The notes: generated by a model not told the origin, from the letters alone. A stretch of 64,000 bases of DNA from DRYS01 sp964491605 (GCA_964491605.1 CAZBGY010000005.1:1-64000); one strand, 5' to 3'; counted from the stretch's first letter, positions 43,300 to 52,726 are shown. Translations and numbers: made by a program.

Positions 43300-44847
43300 T
43301 TAACCTAAAACTTCTATCCTTCGATAGAAATCTTCGCTTATACTCCTACCTTTAACCGTTTCCCATTCATCTATCGGCAACCCATACTTTCTCTGAACGC
43401 TATCCCGGTATACTTGAGGTATAACATTAAATGCGCAGAATGGTATCACCCTTCCATCCGGGAGAGTGTAATGTATCACGCATCTCTTAACCCGTTCTAT
43501 ATCATAGTTATATGGATCTTGGAAATGCATCATACCTATGAAGAGGGTCTTATAGTGAAATTCGGCTAAAGCCGAATAATCTCTTCTGATGAATATGTTG
43601 AAAACCAATCGAGATATATTGATGTATTTAGGTGCTTTTTCTTTATCTATAAACGAGCTAAGTTTGAAGAGGAGCTTAAACGCTTCTATCAACTTTGATC
43701 TACCTTTCCTAACCCTATCCGTAGCCTCCATCAGATACTCTAGGAATCCATCTATATCGAAGAATCTGGATATCGGTATAATTTTCTCTCCATCTCTAAA
43801 TAGGTATGTAGCCATCCCGCATGCGAAGTGCGACGACAACTCATACCTAGGTTTACCAGATAAGGCTTCTATAAACCAGCTTATAGGCATACACGTAGGA
43901 ACTGGATAGAAATCCTCAGGCGTAACAATACCTTCAAGTTGATCTGATAATGCTTCGAGTAGGTCAGGTATAGTTATCCTGTATCGCATCCTCTCGCTTT
44001 TAGGCATCCTACCTACAAGCGAAACCGGTTGGAAATTAACCCCTCTAACCACATCCATATTATTGATAGCATACTTCACTATGCTGCCTACAACATGGTC
44101 GTTCACGGTTCTTATAATCGTAGGAACTAAGACTATACTGGTAAACCCGCATCTACGACAATTCTCTATAGCTTTAGGCGTCTCTAGATAGTTTTTAGGG
44201 TTAGTTTCACGATCTGGTCCATCGTAGCTTAGATAGATCGTATTCGCACCAGCTTTACGCCATACTCCAGCTAGATCTGGATTGAGGGCAAGCCGTATAC
44301 CATCAGTGTTAACCTGCACATGCTCAACCCCCTCCTCCCTTACAGCTCTTATAATCTCAGGCAGATCATCTCTAAGCGCAGGTTCACCCCCGGTAAGCTG
44401 AACAGCATTGCAGGGTATAGGCTTCTCACTCCTCAACACTCTAACCATATTCCTTATCTGTTCTATACTCGGCTCGTACACGTAGCCAGCTTTCTCCGCA
44501 TAGAAGAAGCAGTACCAGCAGGAGAGATCACATCTATTCGTAACAACGATATTCGCTAAAGCCGTATGCCCTATATGCATACTACATAGCCCACAGCTGA
44601 ATGGGCATAGGGGATCCTCGACGTTAACATGAGGATTATCTATAGGCCTACCCTGCCAAAAGTATCTTTTAGCCCGCATATACTGTTCGTAACTCCCCCA
44701 GTATAGATCCTCGAATACGCCATGTTCGGGGCACTCCTTACCTATCCATACTTTCCCATCTGCCTCGTATATTTCAGCATCGATTACCTTAAGACATTCA
44801 GGGCATAGACTCTTGGTATAGGTTATAACGTTATGTCTGCACCCCAT
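43300..44847 (-). CDS. tes: Tetraether lipid synthase Tes (radical SAM)
   Basis: A 515-residue radical-SAM protein. The N-terminus has a rubredoxin-like metal site (CPEC and nearby Cys, plus ECPEHG), then a Cys cluster at C81, C85 and C88, and the SAM cluster C106, C110, C113 in NRCDLSCWYCFFYAEKAG, a motif I associate with the tetraether synthase family (the MJ0619/MA_1486 group). Tes joins the isoprenoid tails of two archaeol-type lipids into membrane-spanning GDGT. GGTGCGATAGAT precedes the ATG. It is divergent from alba. Confidence 0.8.
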   Translation of the reverse strand: MGCRHNVITYTKSLCPECLKVIDAEIYEADGKVWIGKECPEHGVFEDLYWGSYEQYMRAKRYFWQGRPIDNPHVNVEDPLCPFSCGLCSMHIGHTALANIVVTNRCDLSCWYCFFYAEKAGYVYEPSIEQIRNMVRVLRSEKPIPCNAVQLTGGEPALRDDLPEIIRAVREEGVEHVQVNTDGIRLALNPDLAGVWRKAGANTIYLSYDGPDRETNPKNYLETPKAIENCRRCGFTSIVLVPTIIRTVNDHVVGSIVKYAINNMDVVRGVNFQPVSLVGRMPKSERMRYRITIPDLLEALSDQLEGIVTPEDFYPVPTCMPISWFIEALSGKPRYELSSHFACGMATYLFRDGEKIIPISRFFDIDGFLEYLMEATDRVRKGRSKLIEAFKLLFKLSSFIDKEKAPKYINISRLVFNIFIRRDYSALAEFHYKTLFIGMMHFQDPYNYDIERVKRCVIHYTLPDGRVIPFCAFNVIPQVYRDSVQRKYGLPIDEWETVKGRSISEDFYRRIEVLG

Positions 44848-44891
44848 ATCTATCGCACCGTAGATACTCGACTCCTATGATTACGATAGAA

Positions 44892-44903
44892 AAGTATATA
44901 AGG
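44892..44903 (+). promoter_or_regulatory. Strong TATA element upstream of alba
   Basis: AAGTATATAAGG lies about 73 nt before the Alba ATG, giving an expected leader of about 40 nt. Alba is an abundant chromatin protein, and a near-consensus TATA box fits. The gap is shared with the divergent tes gene. Confidence 0.55.
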
Positions 44904-44964
44904 AGTTCCCTTTAATCTTAGGTTTCAGCGAGAATCGTAGGAGTAGCCAGGGAAGGTGCTGGAT

Positions 44965-45252
44965 ATGCCTTCAGCTCAGGAGAATGTCGTCTTGGTAGGT
45001 AAGAAGCCTGTAATGAACTATGTAGTTGCTTGCATGACCATCTTCAACAGCGGAGCAGACGTAATAACAGTGAAAGCTAGGGGTAGAGCTATATCGAAAG
45101 CTGTGGATGTCGTTGAATTGATAAGGAGATCCTTCCTTAAGGATCTCGAGATAAAATCTATAAGTATAGGGACACAGGAGCTTATAAGCCAGGATGGAAG
45201 AAAGAGCAACGTATCTACGATCGACATAGTAATAACGAGACCTAAAGGCTAA
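44965..45252 (+). CDS. albA: DNA/RNA-binding chromatin protein Alba
   Basis: A 95-residue Alba with the hallmark VLVGKKPVMNYVVA at about residues 8-21, including the lysine pair acetylated in Sulfolobus, and VKARGRAISKAVDVVE that contacts nucleic acid. The ATG at 44965, with GGTG 6 nt before it, is preferred to the upstream GTG at 44956. It has its own promoter. Confidence 0.96.
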   Translation: MPSAQENVVLVGKKPVMNYVVACMTIFNSGADVITVKARGRAISKAVDVVELIRRSFLKDLEIKSISIGTQELISQDGRKSNVSTIDIVITRPKG

Positions 45253-45366
45253 CTGAAGATAGCGAACATAAACTTTAGAGATGAATAGTATAGCTCGGAA
45301 TGCTAGCATTTACGTTAAAGAATTATTTTTCTCCTCCCTTCATCTTATTATGATCAGTGTCTTTAG

Positions 45367-46662
45367 ATGAAGCCTAGGCTTTCCTCCATACCACCGGGTG
45401 GAAGCTCTAGATCTATAGCTGCAAAGGTAGATGGTCTTATATCCCCCTCTATCCGTAGGAGCTATCCCCTAGCTATCTCAGGTTTCCATGATAGCTATCT
45501 AAGGGATGCCGATGGAAACCTCCTCATAGATTTCGATTCAGGCTTCGGGAGAATCGTATTGAGGCCCTCTAGAGAGGAGCTTAAAGAAGCTATTATCAAC
45601 GCTGTAACCGGTTCCGCCTATTCTTATCCTACGTTAGATTATTATGGAGATATCCTCGTAGAGTTCCTAGACCATATTTACGAGATATCTCCGATAAAGC
45701 CTTGCAGAATACATGTAGTTTCATCGAGCTGGGAGGCATGCGAGGAAGCTTTGAAGCTAGCTATATGGTATACGCGAAGACCTATCATAGCCGTGCTCGA
45801 TGGATGCTGGTTTGGAGGAGGAGTCGGAGGGGTTAGTATATCGTCTAAGCCGTATGTTAAGTTTGGAGTACATCTCCAACCAGCTCAGATATACGATATA
45901 CCATACCCAAGATGTTCTAGATGCCACTTTAAAATGAGTTATCCAGATTGCGATCTATACTGTGTAGAATTCCTCGAATACCGTATGCAATACAGAATCC
46001 ATCCTGAGGATATAGCCGCTATATTCATTCAAGCTCCGAGAAGTTATGATCTATCACCTCCCCCAAGGGAATATCTTCCTAGATTAGCTAAGATGGCTAG
46101 AGAGCATGGTATTCTTTTAGTAGATTGTGAAATATTCACATCACCTGGTAGATGCGGTCGATGGTTCAGTCTAGATGCATGGGATGTTAAAGCGGATATA
46201 TACATTCTAGGAGAGGGGTTTTCTAACGGCTTACCTTTAGGTGTCTTAATAGCTCAGGATAAAGTTATGGATTGGGATCCAGGTTTAACCCCGACATACG
46301 GTGTTACTCCGATCTTAGGATTACATACAGCTATAAAAGTCATGGATATCCTAATAAAGGAGCAGCTTATATCCAGAGCTTTAGATATTGGTAGGAGGAT
46401 AACTAGGTCTATATCCACTATTCTATCTGAGCTCCAGCTGAACGCGAAAGTAGAGGGGTTAGGTCTCAGTGTAGGATTGGATCTTGGATACGAGGATGCT
46501 AGGAAAGCCTCCATACTTTCCTTATATAGAGGTCTAATAGTTAAGGATTATGGGACGGGGGTGCTGAGGATAACGCCTACGCTCGATATATCAGATGAAG
46601 CTCTATCTGAAGGCTTATCGATAATAGCGGAAGTCCTTGGAAAGCTTAAAGAGTCTATGTAG
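45367..46662 (+). CDS. Class III aminotransferase homologue without the PLP lysine
   Basis: A 431-residue fold-type I protein clearly related to archaeal 4-aminobutyrate/ornithine-type aminotransferases: HVVSSSWEACEEALKLA, a Cys-containing CSRCHFKMSYPDC segment known from archaeal relatives, and LLVDCEIFTSPGRCGR in place of the DEVxTGxGRTG motif. The Schiff-base lysine, expected in LGKGxxGGLPLG, is replaced by Glu283 (GAG at 46213-46215, in ILGEGFSNGLPLG). It therefore cannot form the usual internal aldimine. The reading frame is intact, so it may be a pseudoenzyme or have a different cofactor use. A TATA-like CTTATTA lies about 20 nt upstream; probably leaderless. Confidence 0.8.
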   Translation: MKPRLSSIPPGGSSRSIAAKVDGLISPSIRRSYPLAISGFHDSYLRDADGNLLIDFDSGFGRIVLRPSREELKEAIINAVTGSAYSYPTLDYYGDILVEFLDHIYEISPIKPCRIHVVSSSWEACEEALKLAIWYTRRPIIAVLDGCWFGGGVGGVSISSKPYVKFGVHLQPAQIYDIPYPRCSRCHFKMSYPDCDLYCVEFLEYRMQYRIHPEDIAAIFIQAPRSYDLSPPPREYLPRLAKMAREHGILLVDCEIFTSPGRCGRWFSLDAWDVKADIYILGEGFSNGLPLGVLIAQDKVMDWDPGLTPTYGVTPILGLHTAIKVMDILIKEQLISRALDIGRRITRSISTILSELQLNAKVEGLGLSVGLDLGYEDARKASILSLYRGLIVKDYGTGVLRITPTLDISDEALSEGLSIIAEVLGKLKESM

Positions 46663-48187
46663 ATGTGAGCCTACCTAGCTTTACTACATCTGAGAAGATC
46701 GATGTAGAAGCCTCTACCTGACCGCTACTATTCTTCCTAACGACGATCCATCTTAACTCTATAAGCTCCCCGATCTCCGCATCTAGGATCTTATCTGCAT
46801 ACTCCCTCCAAAGTGTTACATCGATAACACCTGTTTCATCACCTATACGTATCGTAGAGAGCTTCACCCTACGATCCATAGATCCAACTTCCCTGATTGA
46901 AGGTTTAGTTAGTATAATACCCTTTACAGATGGGTAGATGAATCCCTCTCTAAGCTCTCCTATCTTCGCGGATTTAAACTGATATAACGGCGGAGGATCT
47001 ACTATCAGCGAGGGATTCACATACAAGCTACCTCCACTATCTATGTGGATCTCCATAATACCCATCCTATCCTTAACCCTACCAAGTTGGATTAGTAGAA
47101 GATCGTTAAGCTTCAACTTGTCCAGTAGATTCTCGATAGCGAGTAAAGCTTCCTCCCATACTGTTAAACGTATCGTATCTTCTCCATCCCAAGCAAGTAT
47201 CCTCATCCTTCTCTTGCCACTTCTAAGCTTCCTAACATTATAGGTTAGTAATCTTAGAAGCATATCAACCCTAGATCCTGGTTTAAGTTCCGATATCTTG
47301 ACATATTTTAACGGTAAGGGTCTGTATTCTCCTACGACCTCGATCCTACTAATCCTACCTACGTGCAGTTCTATCGATCCATCCACCCTCTTTTTCGCAA
47401 ACCCATTATATACTTTGATGTATGCACCGATTCCTGGGTTATAGGATAACAGCTCATAAGCTTTAATACCCCATACGATAAGGTTTATCCATCCAGTCTC
47501 ATCTGCTATCCTAGCTCTAACGAATCTAACCATCCCGCTATCTCTTATACTCCTCGTAGGATATAACATGCATAAAACGCCTCTTATATTGAAATATCTA
47601 TCTGGATTAAGATCGTGTATAGATGTAAACTCGGATTCACCCACATACTTCTCGATAACCTCTATATCCCCTCTCCTACCTACGTGTAATTCAACCCTAC
47701 CACCTAGCCCCTCCTTAGTATATCCTGATTTAATCCTGATCACGGATCCATAGCTTACACCGAGTTTACTAAGCTTTTCGACATTATCATCCCATAAAAC
47801 TACATCGATCGTAGACCCGTCGTCATCCATGATGGTTATCCTCTGAACAACCCCCTCTCCACCATACCCTCTACGAAACTTGGTAGGCTCCTTCACAGAT
47901 ACAACCCTACCTTTAACCGTAACACTTTTAAGACCAGGGACCAAGCTTGAAACCCTCGTTTCGCTATATTCTCTACCTTCAAATCCCACTGTTACACCTA
48001 ATTCTTGAGCTAGTATGAGAGCTGCACCTTCATCGCTTAGAAAGCCTAGAAACTCCTTCTTCTTCTCCTCTATCATACCCAGTACGTCATTTCTCGTAAG
48101 ATTCCTTTTAACTGCGAGAATAGCTTCAATTATGGAATCTATATCCATACCCATCAGCCGCGTTCTTTCAGCTAATCTAGATAACAC
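46655..48187 (-). CDS. rpa: Replication protein A-like single-stranded DNA-binding protein, four OB folds
   Basis: A 510-residue protein with an N-terminal helical part (about 12-60) and four OB-fold units: VKGRVVSVKEPTKF (~75-170), FNIRGVLCMLYPTRS (~195-280), SRVDMLLRLLTYNV (~300-385) and PSVKGIILTKPSI (~405-495). Each includes the DETGxIxxxxW or equivalent strand (DETGWINLIVWG, DETGVIDVTLW). It binds ssDNA in replication and repair. The annotated start is GTG; ATG at 48154 or 48148 is equally plausible. It converges with the aminotransferase-like gene (8-bp overlap). Confidence 0.88.
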   Translation of the reverse strand: MLSRLAERTRLMGMDIDSIIEAILAVKRNLTRNDVLGMIEEKKKEFLGFLSDEGAALILAQELGVTVGFEGREYSETRVSSLVPGLKSVTVKGRVVSVKEPTKFRRGYGGEGVVQRITIMDDDGSTIDVVLWDDNVEKLSKLGVSYGSVIRIKSGYTKEGLGGRVELHVGRRGDIEVIEKYVGESEFTSIHDLNPDRYFNIRGVLCMLYPTRSIRDSGMVRFVRARIADETGWINLIVWGIKAYELLSYNPGIGAYIKVYNGFAKKRVDGSIELHVGRISRIEVVGEYRPLPLKYVKISELKPGSRVDMLLRLLTYNVRKLRSGKRRMRILAWDGEDTIRLTVWEEALLAIENLLDKLKLNDLLLIQLGRVKDRMGIMEIHIDSGGSLYVNPSLIVDPPPLYQFKSAKIGELREGFIYPSVKGIILTKPSIREVGSMDRRVKLSTIRIGDETGVIDVTLWREYADKILDAEIGELIELRWIVVRKNSSGQVEASTSIFSDVVKLGRLTST

Positions 48188-48306
48188 TACTCAACCCTAA
48201 AATAGTTAGAGCGTATTAACCTGAGCTTTAAATATAGGTTGAAGGAAACATTATCTCTACTCTACGATAAATCCGTAGCTTCAAATACATTCAGGTGTCG
48301 TCATAC

Positions 48307-50061
48307 ATGTCTATACAGCAGTATAGACTGATTAAAAGATACCGTTATCTATTTAAGCTCCCGGATGCCAGAGTCATAGTCCTCATATACCTATCGACTA
48401 TAATTTCCATCGCGTATATACTATCCCCAGATATAGGTATCCTACCACTAATACTATTTTCCAGCTATGCTTCATGCATAGTGGATCTAGCGGTTTTATA
48501 CCTTAACAAGTATGATCCGATACTGAGGGTTAAGAGAATATTAGCTCTCTCAACTCTCTCCAATACTATCTTAATACTATACCTTCTAGGAGCAGTTTTA
48601 ACGGTAGGTAGATCGACTGGAATGTATGCGATTCAAGCTTCGCTATGTACAGCAGTCTATTTAAGGACGCTAGTAATATGGAGTATATCGAAGGTTAAGT
48701 CTATATGGAAGGCTGTAATTTCTTTACAACCAATTATACTATACTACCTAGCTACAGTATGGATATACCCTCTAAGCCTAGCACCGATAGCTTGGTCTGC
48801 ACTAGGCTTAACCCTACCTGTAATTATCTTGAAGATAGTAGAGTATGCCGGGGTTAGGGTTACGGGTTTAAGATTCCCAAGATTCCTATACGGATTCCTA
48901 TCATGCTGGATGGAGGATGACCCTAACTTTCTGGAAGAGATTTTAGATGATCATGGATCACAGTTTAAAGCTAGGATAGCTATATTACTATTCAAAACTT
49001 CTAGTAGGATATATGCGATAGCTATCCCGTTCATACATAGTGGTCCATTCCTAAAGGTAGGTAGCAGCTATCTATCTTCGAAGCTTAAATCGATGCTAGA
49101 ATCCATCCAGAATATAGATTGTGCAGCGGTACTTCACGGTGCATCAACACATGAAAACGATCTTACATCATCTAGATACTATGAGAAGATCTTCGACACT
49201 ATATCTAAAAGTATATCAAGGATAAATTTCAAACCTATAAGAATCTCGAATATAGTGGAGATATACGAGAATGATCTTAGATGCATAGGACATCTATTCG
49301 ATAACATAGCTCTATTAAGCTTCACTAGAGCACCTAGATCGACGGAGGATATACCTCTAAGCCTTCAAGAAGAATTCTCTGAAATCTCTAAGAGGATCGG
49401 ATTGGAAGCCATATATCTCATCGACTGCCATAATTCTATAGAGCTGGATAGCTATACCATCGATGAATACTCCTCCGAATCTATACGTAAGTTAGCTTTA
49501 AAGATGATCGATGTATTAAGAGGAACCGAGTTGCATCCTGCGAGTATATCTATAGCTTCGCATAGCATCAGAGGATACGGTATCGCCGATGGTATAGGTC
49601 CAGGTGGCGTTACGATGATACTATTCAAGATTAGAGATAAGCTTGAAGGCTACCTAGTATTCGATTCCAACAACATCCTTCCGACTCTTAGGGAAAGTAT
49701 AATATCTGCCTTAAAAAGTATTGGACTCTCCTACGTAGAGGTATTCACTACCGATACTCACGCCGTTACAGGTATCGTCACTGGTAGAGGGTATAAACCT
49801 CTAGGTGAAGCCATATCGTTCGAGAGTATACTAACATCGACTATCGAGGTGTTTAAGAAAGCTGAAGCTATACTCGAGCCTATCGAAGGGTTCGGACACA
49901 TAGAGGTAGAGGTGGATAGCTTAAAGATTATCGGCGAAAACTTACTCAGAAACATGGATAAGCTTATGGACATCTGCTTAAGTTATGCAAAGAAGCTTAT
50001 AGCATCATCTGTAATATCCATAAATATGCTTGCATTACTATACATACTACTCTCAGCTTAA
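48307..50061 (+). CDS. DUF2070 family archaeal membrane protein
   Basis: A 584-residue protein with about seven N-terminal transmembrane helices (to about residue 185), then a soluble domain with IPFIHSGPFLKVG (about 234-246) and LHGASTHENDLT (about 275-286), conserved polar residues that suggest a metal-dependent hydrolase site. The family is archaeal and of unknown function. ATG 48307 has AGGTG upstream; a GTG four codons earlier is the alternative. It ends 2 bp before the convergent sec61 beta gene. Confidence 0.8.
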   Translation: MSIQQYRLIKRYRYLFKLPDARVIVLIYLSTIISIAYILSPDIGILPLILFSSYASCIVDLAVLYLNKYDPILRVKRILALSTLSNTILILYLLGAVLTVGRSTGMYAIQASLCTAVYLRTLVIWSISKVKSIWKAVISLQPIILYYLATVWIYPLSLAPIAWSALGLTLPVIILKIVEYAGVRVTGLRFPRFLYGFLSCWMEDDPNFLEEILDDHGSQFKARIAILLFKTSSRIYAIAIPFIHSGPFLKVGSSYLSSKLKSMLESIQNIDCAAVLHGASTHENDLTSSRYYEKIFDTISKSISRINFKPIRISNIVEIYENDLRCIGHLFDNIALLSFTRAPRSTEDIPLSLQEEFSEISKRIGLEAIYLIDCHNSIELDSYTIDEYSSESIRKLALKMIDVLRGTELHPASISIASHSIRGYGIADGIGPGGVTMILFKIRDKLEGYLVFDSNNILPTLRESIISALKSIGLSYVEVFTTDTHAVTGIVTGRGYKPLGEAISFESILTSTIEVFKKAEAILEPIEGFGHIEVEVDSLKIIGENLLRNMDKLMDICLSYAKKLIASSVISINMLALLYILLSA

Positions 50062-50063
50062 CG

Positions 50064-50231
50064 CTAGAAGAATAATACTAGAAGAACGCTTACAACTATC
50101 ATAGCTATCGATAGGATGGCTATAACCGTAGGCTTAAGCTTAATACCTCCAACTTCCTCTTCGAAGAATCTGAGCAAACCAGCACTCGTAGGAGGCATAT
50201 GCTCCCTTCTTCTACGCGATCTTCCACTCAT
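50064..50231 (-). CDS. secG: Preprotein translocase subunit Sec61 beta (SecG)
   Basis: A 55-residue protein: basic N-terminus (SGRSRRRREH), the conserved MPPTSAGLLRFFEEE segment (residues 12-26), then IKLKPTVIA and one C-terminal transmembrane helix ending in VLLVLFF. This is the standard archaeal Sec61 beta layout. It is the non-essential partner in the SecYE channel. A TATA-like CTTATATAC lies near 50264-50272. The gene is short and easily overlooked. SecE lies nearby at 51.7-51.9 kb. Confidence 0.95.
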   Translation of the reverse strand: MSGRSRRRREHMPPTSAGLLRFFEEEVGGIKLKPTVIAILSIAMIVVSVLLVLFF

Positions 50232-50332
50232 ACTCTACTGAATATTCTAAGAGATGTGTACTAGGTATATAAGGGTTAATCCTAATCTATAAATTAGTAG
50301 TGGGTACAGCTACTAGAGGTAGGGGGATAGAT

Positions 50333-50635
50333 TTGATATATGAGATGAAATCTATCAGAAGCCTACAGGATACTATGCGTAGTATATACCTAGATAGAGA
50401 TAGAGAGAGGGGTGTATGGGGTACATACCTCCACTTCCTAGAGGAAAGCGTCGAACTGGGTAAAGCCATATCCTCAGGGTCATCCGAAGATATAGCTGAT
50501 GAGGCAGCGGATATAGCCGCTTGGCTTGTAAGCATCTGTAACCTTTTAGATATAGATTTGGAGGATGCCCTTAGATCTAAGTATGGTTGTGGATGCCCTA
50601 AATGTAAATCCACACCATGTAAATGCCCAACCTAA
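50333..50635 (+). CDS. MazG-like nucleotide pyrophosphohydrolase
   Basis: A protein of about 100 residues with the MazG core: SIYLDRDRERG, LEESVELGKAI (first acidic motif, ExxE) and DEAADIAAWLVSICN (second, ExxD), then a Cys-rich end (CGCPKCKSTPCKC) shared with archaeal relatives. It likely hydrolyses nucleoside triphosphates to monophosphate and PPi, for housecleaning. TTG 50333 with an SD GGTAGGGGGA is favoured over GTG 50300, which would lie before the expected transcript start. Confidence 0.8.
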   Translation: MIYEMKSIRSLQDTMRSIYLDRDRERGVWGTYLHFLEESVELGKAISSGSSEDIADEAADIAAWLVSICNLLDIDLEDALRSKYGCGCPKCKSTPCKCPT

Positions 50636-51144
50636 CCTTCTAAAAGCTCCTTCTCCGCTTTAGCTATCTTCTCATCGTAGAGTCCTCTATCCACATCTCT
50701 GACAACCTCTTTAGGAGGTCTTCCATCAACTTTCAGACCTATACTAACGCATGCACCTAAAACCTCCTTAACGATGTTTTTGAAGGTTTTAGCTCTACTC
50801 TTAGATCTAATCATACCTGCTACCTTCAATACCTTATCGAAAGATATATCACCGATAAATTTTCTACCGGTTTCACCAGAACCCTTCTCTAATCCAGCTT
50901 CTTTCAGAAGTAGAGCTGAAGTCGTAGGTATACCGACTTCGATAGTATACGATTTAGTCTTAACATCTACGTATACCTTCACCGGGATACGCATACCTTT
51001 AAACTTCTCTGTAGCTTCGTTTATCGCTTTAACGACAGCCGGTACGTTAAGACCTAAGGGTCCTAACGTAGGTCCTATCGGTGGACCTGGAGATGCCGCT
51101 CCTCCTTCGACAAGGAATTCGAGCACTCTTATGCTTCCAGACAT
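50632..51144 (-). CDS. rpl11: 50S ribosomal protein L11
   Basis: A 170-residue L11 protein with the GGAASPGPPIGPTLGPLG motif near the N-terminus that binds the GTPase-associated 23S rRNA site, and a C-terminal rRNA-binding domain (AGMIRSKSRAKTFKNIVKEV). ATG 51144 is chosen because GGAGG lies 7 nt before it. Gene order SecE-Spt5-L11 is conserved in archaea and bacteria (SecE-NusG-L11). Confidence 0.97.
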   Translation of the reverse strand: MSGSIRVLEFLVEGGAASPGPPIGPTLGPLGLNVPAVVKAINEATEKFKGMRIPVKVYVDVKTKSYTIEVGIPTTSALLLKEAGLEKGSGETGRKFIGDISFDKVLKVAGMIRSKSRAKTFKNIVKEVLGACVSIGLKVDGRPPKEVVRDVDRGLYDEKIAKAEKELLEG

Positions 51145-51186
51145 ATGCATACCTCCTTGGAAAGGTTCCTAACCTGTATTTAAGGA

Positions 51187-51687
51187 TTAACTCTGTTTCT
51201 CAGAAGTCTTACGTACATACTCTGCATACATGGTTATAGGCATTGTATAGGGTGTATCTAGCAGTTCGACCGTAACCTCACCTCTATCCCTGTTTATAGA
51301 TACTATTCTAGCTCTCATACCTTTAAACGGTCCGCCCATAACCTCAACCATATCACCCTCGGATAAAACCTCTACGCTTGGTTTAGTCTTGAGATAACTT
51401 ATAGCCTCCTCTACAGGTATATAGTCTGTTTGATAGGAGTACTTAGATCTAACCCTACCCCTCGCATGCCTTACTCCTTGTATAGCTTCATCTATGAGAG
51501 CGGGATCCGTAGCTTCGACGAGTATATAACCTTTAAGATCTGGACTGTAAAGTACAGCTTTTATACCCTTATTATAGGGTGGCCCTAAAGCTTCTATCCT
51601 GTTACTAAGCATATCCGTAACGTTCTCCTCCTGTCCTACGGTAACCTTCACAGCATATATACGCGTCTTCGTATACGTATCACTCAT
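51187..51687 (-). CDS. spt5: Transcription elongation factor Spt5 (NusG)
   Basis: A 166-residue protein with NGN domain (RIYAVKVTVGQEENVTDML, then GYILVEATDP) and a C-terminal KOW domain (GDMVEVMGGPFKGMRARIVSI). It binds the RNA polymerase clamp with Spt4 and increases processivity. SD GGAGG lies 7 nt before the ATG. It sits between secE and rpl11. Confidence 0.97.
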   Translation of the reverse strand: MSDTYTKTRIYAVKVTVGQEENVTDMLSNRIEALGPPYNKGIKAVLYSPDLKGYILVEATDPALIDEAIQGVRHARGRVRSKYSYQTDYIPVEEAISYLKTKPSVEVLSEGDMVEVMGGPFKGMRARIVSINRDRGEVTVELLDTPYTMPITMYAEYVRKTSEKQS

Positions 51688-51702
51688 ACATATACCTCCA
51701 TC

Positions 51703-51867
51703 CTAGGCAGGTATGAGAGAGGCTAGAAGTCTTATAAGGAAGGCTATAATGCCTATTAGACCTATACCTATCAGGCATACCTTCAGTGAAAGCCAATACT
51801 CCTTCCAACTAGGTTTAACCGAAAGTTTAAGCATTCTCTTAAGCGCGGTTAGCTTCAACGATACCAT
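51703..51867 (-). CDS. secE: Preprotein translocase subunit SecE (Sec61 gamma)
   Basis: A 54-residue protein with the SecE core: an amphipathic helix with LSVKPSWKEYWLSLKVC, then a single transmembrane helix (IGIGLIGIIAFLIRLL). The gene is followed by Spt5 and L11. ATG 51867 is chosen because GTGATC lies 6 nt upstream; an ATG at 51900 would add 11 residues that do not fit the family. Confidence 0.88.
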   Translation of the reverse strand: MVSLKLTALKRMLKLSVKPSWKEYWLSLKVCLIGIGLIGIIAFLIRLLASLIPA

Positions 51868-51904
51868 ACCCACGATCACAACTTTACTATGCACTCGCAT
51901 CGAA

Positions 51905-52726
51905 TTAAACTTTAACTATCTCCAACCCAAGATCCCTAGCATACTCTATAATCTTAGCTCTATCCGAAGATTTCATGTTATCCCAGTCGAATACAGCGTA
52001 TTCAACTTTCTCTAAAGTCATATCGATGCATTTATAGAATATTTCGCGATCTATAGCCCACGTGATATGCCCAGGAATCATGTGTCCGAATGCATATTGT
52101 CCATCGAGGCATAGAGATGTAAACTTGGAGTTATAGTGGGATCCGCCTATACCCATAGCGATAGGCTCAGTAGATCTAGATACAGCGATCGATACGACAG
52201 CTTCGACTATAGATTCGAGAGCAGATCTATCGCTCCATTCTCTAGGTGTACTACCTACTTCTACGAATACGATAGGCTTAGCTATTGTAGGTCCATGATG
52301 CGTTGCTTCATACGATACAGTATAGTTTAACCTCCTCCTAACAACTTCATCTCGTAGCGTTCTTAGAGCTGAAGCCATAGCTCTAGCAGCTGCTATCGAT
52401 AGACATCTAGGTCTACCGCCGAATAATGCTTCACTAGATAAATTACCTGTAGGATGAACTAGAAGCATAGGTTTAGGTATACGTGCTTCATGCCTAGATA
52501 GGAATACTATGAGATCGTGCGGTTCAGCTTCAAGTATATCGGCATATATAGAATCAATATCTATAATCTTCGACTCTATATCGATACCCGATATCCTACC
52601 GATGTAGCAGCTATCTGAACATTCTTCTAAACCAAATCTTTCTCTTAAAATCTCTGATGCAACAACCCCTACAGGATCCATCCTAGATGCTACTACTAAT
52701 ATAGATTTCAAGCGTACACCATCCAT
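51905..52726 (-). CDS. dtdA: D-aminoacyl-tRNA deacylase (archaeal DtdA)
   Basis: A 273-residue protein of the archaeal/plant GEK1-type DtdA family, which hydrolyses D-aminoacyl-tRNA. Motifs seen are the VASRMDPVGVVASEIL start, FLSRHEA, VHPTGN, EATHHGPT (about 146-153) and MGIGGSHYNSKFT (about 197-209), with the His residues expected at the metal site. The stop of argF and its ATG overlap by 1 bp, so the genes are probably coupled. Confidence 0.92.
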   Translation of the reverse strand: MDGVRLKSILVVASRMDPVGVVASEILRERFGLEECSDSCYIGRISGIDIESKIIDIDSIYADILEAEPHDLIVFLSRHEARIPKPMLLVHPTGNLSSEALFGGRPRCLSIAAARAMASALRTLRDEVVRRRLNYTVSYEATHHGPTIAKPIVFVEVGSTPREWSDRSALESIVEAVVSIAVSRSTEPIAMGIGGSHYNSKFTSLCLDGQYAFGHMIPGHITWAIDREIFYKCIDMTLEKVEYAVFDWDNMKSSDRAKIIEYARDLGLEIVKV

